This document shows positions 58,766 through 64,000 of a stretch of DNA of 64,000 nucleotides, piece after piece (position 1 is the stretch's first letter; every line of letters begins with the position of its first letter). Origin of the DNA: Larix kaempferi. Lineage: Eukaryota; Streptophyta; Pinopsida; Pinales; Pinaceae. The DNA is taken from contig BSBM01000711.1 of assembly GCA_027924585.1 (NCBI GenBank), forward strand, positions 8,133,001-8,197,000. The letters run 5' to 3'. The notes beneath the pieces are model-generated. The model was not told the origin of the DNA, did no database searches, and worked only from the letters and a program-made list of their open reading frames with translations. The translations under genes and the position numbers were made by a program.

Positions 58766-61419
58766 CCATCCAACACAAGGATGTTACCCTTTCACTTTAT
58801 TGTATAGTTTCAAGTGTATCTCCTACCTGTGCTCTTCAAGATGTGCATACAACTTGGGCATCCCCATAGTTGTTCAACAGAACCAAATTCCAAGCGAATA
58901 CATGATTGGACTTATTAGGCCTTCATACCACATTCTTGTCTTGTGGAACCAGTGCCAAACCAATATTCACTTGGTCATAACAAGCATTTACATCATTGCT
59001 CACACATTTCTTACTTTATGATTATTTTCTTATTTTTATTAGATTTGTTTGTTAGACAGAGATTTGATTATGTTAGTAGTTGGAAAAGTTCGTGTTTTCA
59101 TTCATTTCATTTTTTTGAAGGGTTTCCTCTTATAAATTGGCAGCAAATACTTTATCTTGTATTGTTGATGCTCCATAGTTCCAAACTCAACATCAATTAA
59201 TGTATAAAGTCCTTCAAGACTTGTATTCTTACTTTCCCTGCAGTTATTTCTAAACAATGTCAATCATAATGACATATAATAAATTCTTTTAAAATAAATA
59301 GTCTTTTACCATTCATCATTTTGGCCATCTTGTTGTTTTACAAACAACCATGGGCTCACCTGCCCAAGTATACATTGCTACATCTATCATTATTGGTTCA
59401 CCCTAGGCTTACCTTTCATAATACAATATTCGTGCATTTTGGTACAATTAGCTTTTCACTAGAACATACGTTCAACATCATCAATCTTTTAAGCATCATA
59501 GTGCAATTTCATATCCTGATACTCCTAGTATCTTACAAAAGCAAACATGTGTAAATCATTCAACAATACTTTAATTTCTGTCAATTTATGCTTTATACCT
59601 TTTCTAAATCAATTACTTGAACATAATTATACCACCCACTTAACAGTCTCATAATGTTATGTCTACTTCTTTCAAGCGTTTTGATGGGAATTCAAATATG
59701 TCAATTGTTTCCTAGGTATACTTGGCATAAATCATTCATGATTTGTTTCTTTTAATGCGATTGACTACCATATGGTAAACACTTTAAAATAAGAGTTACC
59801 TCATGTCTTGCTTCCCATTGTCTTCACTTTTGTTTGGCGAAGCTTCTCACAACCAAGTATACCTTTATATTACACTTACATATTCTTGAAAGGAATTATT
59901 GTCATATTAATCCTTTGTTAATAATATGAAGAAAGAATTAAGGTGTGACATCAATTTTTTACTTTGGTGCACTTAAATGTTACTGTTATGCACAATGCAC
60001 AATTCTTGATGAAGCAAAATATGTGGTTTATGCACGAATCATGTGCATTAAGTACTTTAACATACATAATCTTGTTGTAAGAAGGATGGATCATTATGCA
60101 TTATTTTTTCATAACTAACCATAAGTATTTGTTACTCATACTAGCATACACTTTTCGTCAATTTAAACCTTATATGTCTATTACTTAAGCAAAATTCATG
60201 TCATGCCTAGTTATCAAGTTTACACTCCTATTAAACTAACTTTACCACATCATGCCCCTATATTGGGCATTACCCCCATGTTGTATTAAATATCAAAAGG
60301 ATATCTTGATCAACTTAATATGTAATTAAATTCTCAAGCAAGATTGCAACAATTAAATTTAGACTCATACCAGTAACGTTTGTGTCTCACACTGCTTCTT
60401 CAAGCACATACAGGGAATCAACTATGTCAGTTATCTTTTTCAATTTTATCAAAGTCATATTTAGTACATGCATAGACATCAATCTTCTTCAATTTGTGCG
60501 TGTAAGGGTAGGTGATCATGTTTTTCCCTTTCTCCAATCCGAAGACAAACACATTTAGTGTTGTTTATACTTGCATGAGCATCATGCATTCAAAATATTT
60601 GAAGCATCTATGTTCCTAAACAAGTTACTAGTGGCATTACAACTACATCATACTAATGTCATTATGCATTCATTTTCATTTGTATGTCTTTTCTTAATGC
60701 TTTAAGATATATGATACATTCATACATATCTATACAATTTCTAAAACGCAAGGGAATCAAGAATGCTTCAATGTGTACCTCATTTATGGTTGTCGTAACC
60801 TTATATAAATCACATCAATTGTTTTCTCAAATCCTTAGCATTACCAAATAAAACATCTATATCAATGATAACTTACAAACTCATTTACATTCAATGTGCT
60901 TCATGGTCACATTTATACAACTTCAAGATTAAATATGTTCTATGTTTTCAATGTTTACTTTTAGTCGGTGCTTAACTTTCTATGGTTCTTCCTATCAAAA
61001 GTAGTAATTATACTTTTAATTTATCATGACCATAATGTTTTCTTATAACTAAACCAAGTTACAAAGCATAGAATTTCCTTAGCCATTACTACATTTACTT
61101 TCTTATGCGTGGTGATGAATAATCATACATACCTCATTGTTCATTCACATAAATAAGCATGCCATCATGCATTTAATCAAGCACGTCTAGTTTAGTTAAT
61201 ACTTTACATATTTTGACTATCACTCAAAAAATTTAAACTATATCCTTTATGGTCAAGAAAATATGCTGGTAAACCAACATAAACCATACTTTCTCTAGCA
61301 TTTATGCAACTAAGGTAAACATTTGTTGCAAACAACTTTGCATTCAAATAAACAATAGTTCATAGAGTATGCAACTTACCTGTACGTATGTGAGTCCAAT
61401 TAGGTCACAGTTTTGTTAC
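58766..61419 (-). other. Non-coding interior of the older minus-strand element
   Basis: About 2.65 kb between the nested Ty3 element and the minus-strand primer-binding site. I find no gag, protease, reverse transcriptase or integrase motif. Short open frames (58761-59021, 58943-59200, 59321-59554) are unassigned. Together with 53.37-54.15 kb this gives about 3.4 kb of interior without coding capacity, like large retrotransposon derivatives that depend on other elements. Confidence 0.5.
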
Positions 61420-61436
61420 TCTGCTCTAATACCATT
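61420..61436 (-). promoter_or_regulatory. Primer-binding site of the older element (minus strand)
   Basis: The minus strand reads TGGTATTAGAGCAGA two bases after a TTACA LTR end. This differs at one position from the standard TGGTATCAGAGC core. Confidence 0.7.
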
Positions 61437-63325
61437 TGTAAGGTACCCTAAATCCTCGTTACTATTTTGGGGAAACTTGGGGTATGCAATTTTTTCTTTA
61501 ACATCATCCAACGACTAGTAAGTTTGTCACCGTGATTAATTAAATGAAATATAATCATGAGCATTTTCATTATTTGCATACTTAAGTATAAGAAACATGG
61601 AGTTCTATTTAACTTATGGTTCATCTTGTAAAACTACCCATTGATGAAGGTCATGCTTATTTATATTTTACTTAGTTTATTTGTATCCTCCTTCTCATTA
61701 AGTATAGACAAATAGCATACCATTCGGTCATGATATATAACCATACAAGTGATATAGTGTACAACTAATGTTTTACTCTTTCGTAACATGTTCATAACTA
61801 ACAATGATTTAAGTGTGCATGATAATTACTCTAGGGTAACTTCTATTCAAAGTTGCAAGTTAATTTCAAGTAGAATTCCAAATTATAGATCCAAAACATC
61901 AACATAATAATTTATTCTACAACAGTCATGCAATGACCCCTTTTTAATTTAAGAGACAATACATACCAACTTTTTGATATTCATGGGAACAATATTAAAT
62001 ATTCACTTTTTTAGTAAGGTTCTAGAACATAGCGATTAGTTCTAGGTGTACATATCAAAATACCTTAATATCAAGCAACATATATGAGGATGACAATTCT
62101 TACTAATGGCATCATACTTTTCAAATGTTTAGAGACAAGCCTCTATACTTTGTTTGTATTTAATCACTTACAACCTCTTTACTATACAAAGTCCAACCAT
62201 TAATACTTCAACCCTTGTATAAGAAGCTTTTCATCAACTTATATCAATATTTTATAACCTATTTCTATTAAACATAAAAAGCCTCTCCTTCATACATTAT
62301 GTACACTTAGCTTAGTAATAAAAAACATGTGGTTTTATCCATCCAAATTAAATGACATGAAGGAAATATCTATTAGGGAGAGTTATAAAGATAAATTTTT
62401 AAGTGAACATATAAAGGTTGTACTATGATTATTAAGGTATTAAGGTCATGTGTAATAAACATATTTGTGGGACTTATATCTAACTTGCAACTAAATGATT
62501 ATATTGTTTGAATCTCAATGTTAATATCTCTTTTAATAAACAAATATAAAGTTCTCACAACCTAATTCAAATTATACAACATAAACAATGAAGTATCTAC
62601 TATGTATTATTTGATACAATCCCTTACGTATGTAATCATTGTCTACAACAATTCCTCACGGAATTCAATCAAGTAACGTAACGGAACTTAGTTCTTTGCT
62701 TCTAACAAAATAAATCAACAAAACAGAAGAGTGTAAAATAATTAACAATATCTTTAATGCATACCAGGCCTCTTCAGAGGGAAGTTACTCCTCGTTTGAT
62801 CATAAACAAGAACTTGATGGTGTCCTCCTTCTCGCAATGGACAACCTTGTGATATTGGTTACACATGCCTACTTTTTTAACACTATGAATAAATAAGATT
62901 TGATATAATATTGATATATACATATTTTGATTTGATTTAAAAATTGTGTATAAAATGATGCATTGACTTATTTTTTTCAATACTTAATTAGCGAAGTAAT
63001 ATGTAAATGTGCTTAGATATCTAAGTATATGGTTATGTGTACATAATTTACATGTTGTAATAGTCTAACCCACAAAAATTTCCTTAGGAGAAAAGGATCT
63101 TATATGCGATAAATATTATTAATTTGTGATACCACCAATAGTAAATCCAAATATATAACTATATATTTGATGCATTATATCATGATGTCTATCAACAAGC
63201 ATAAAACACCAATATATTCTACTTTGTTATTTTCCATAGGACCAACACATATACCATTAGAATGGAGCAATTGATGTGAGGGTGTAGCTACAAGATCCAT
63301 ATGTAAATCTAATATAAATACGAGA
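61437..63325 (-). mobile_element. Probable 5' LTR of the older minus-strand element, outer end not found
   Basis: On the minus strand the LTR would end GGTACCTTACA at 61,437. Its start (expected TGTAATGTCC-like) could not be located, so the right boundary given is only the start of the next LTR-like sequence. I could not align it base for base with 46.3-47.4 kb. No genes lie in this stretch; 62774-62980 is an unassigned short frame. Confidence 0.35.
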
Positions 63326-63326
63326 T

Positions 63327-64000
63327 ATGTAATATCCCCAATCTTAAATTCAAAGATATTAACTCAATCACAGAGTCCAATTTCAAAAATTATGAATCTA
63401 TTTGCAATTTCTAGCTCTTGGAGGCTTAAACACTGATGGACATAAAGTTTCCCAAACACAACCAAAATCTCATGAATTGGAAACAGAGGTTCTATATGGT
63501 CACCTATAGACTCTAATCCACTTATGGACCACATCAACCAGAACTTTAGCATGGTTTACTCATGGTCTTGCTTCAATAGTTTGTACATTTTGAAGTGCAT
63601 CACACCTGGGTAGGCCATAATGACTGGAGGGAATTTCCACAAGAATTATGAGGAAAATTCTTTGCTTCTAGTGAAATAATGGAAAAAAATTGACCATAAC
63701 ACATGTGTATCATACCCTATAATACATCCACACACTTCAGAACCCCTTTGGTTGACATTCAAAGTTACAAGACTAGGTTCTCTTGACAACAAAGGAACAT
63801 TGCCTGTTTCCAAGTATTTTCAAACCATACCTAATAGCCACTATTTTCTGCATAAACACAACGTATGGGTCCTATTACATCCTAATTGACATCAGGGACC
63901 CTTAGACATAGATTTGGAACAACAATTGACAGGTATATAGAGCCAAACTTAAAAAATGTTTTCCATTTTTAGCAATTTACAACATGTGACAATTCTACAC
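63327..64000 (+). mobile_element. Possible start of another LTR (TGTAATATCCCC), cut by window end
   Basis: TGTAATATCCCCAATC at 63,327-63,342 resembles the TGTAAT.(C/T)CC starts of the LTRs at 9,754, 33,712, 22,721 and 47,390. Only the start motif supports it; the other end is outside the window. Confidence 0.3.

Noticed and set aside
1-64000. A novel gene cluster, defence system or biosynthetic operon
   Set aside because: No intact set of adjacent genes exists. Every recognisable coding sequence is a retroelement part or an O-methyltransferase relic; the one unrecognised frame (18.4-19.4 kb) is itself decayed.

Overview
This is a gene-poor, AT-rich stretch of a large plant nuclear genome, most plausibly a gymnosperm (conifer-type). 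That assignment is inference: the window holds layered, decayed LTR retrotransposons, LTRs of up to about 2 kb, and fragments of a caffeic-acid-type O-methyltransferase, and it shows no bacterial or organellar gene organisation. I found no intact cellular protein-coding gene and no functional tRNA or rRNA gene.

Left part (1-17.5 kb). A candidate tRNA-derived SINE lies at 2.6 kb. The 5' exon of an O-methyltransferase pseudogene (minus strand) lies at 3.5-4.2 kb and is broken by a 50-bp tandem duplication and frameshifts. AT-rich local duplications and a 180-bp foldback (MITE-like) follow. From 9.75 kb there is a long LTR, a primer-binding site and a non-coding body carrying an 81-bp tandem repeat. 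A duplicated block at 16.1-16.7 kb abuts a 3' O-methyltransferase exon with a premature stop, and then a LINE reverse-transcriptase remnant. The two O-methyltransferase pieces are in the wrong order to be one gene, so they are remains of two copies.

Middle part (17.5-39 kb). A GC-richer, about 1-kb decayed coding frame that I do not recognise sits on the minus strand at 18.4-19.4 kb. A Ty3-type integrase/chromodomain remnant lies at 22.7-23.5 kb with its 3' LTR, and is interrupted by another long LTR (23.48-25.68 kb) followed by a primer-binding site. A 2,025-bp solo LTR with a perfect 5-bp target duplication lies at 33.7-35.7 kb, followed by a copia-type LTR at 35.9-36.6 kb. The rest is non-coding, with microsatellites and local duplications.

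Right part (39-64 kb). Here the structure is clearest. A complete Ty1/copia element (minus strand, 39,071-46,264, perfect ATTTA target duplication) has a gag-pol in a single frame broken by eight in-frame stops. A second copia element (plus strand, 47,399-53,372) is inserted in the polypurine tract of an older minus-strand element. A Ty3 chromodomain-type element (54,154-58,760, perfect ATGCC target duplication) has lost its reverse transcriptase and integrase core by deletion. The older host element appears to run from about 47.4 kb to a primer-binding site at 61.42-61.44 kb, and its roughly 3.4 kb of own internal sequence is non-coding. Both copia elements carry blocks of tandem repeats between pol and the 3' LTR.

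None of these genes forms a working pathway together. The window records successive retrotransposon insertion, internal deletion, and decay through in-frame stop codons.
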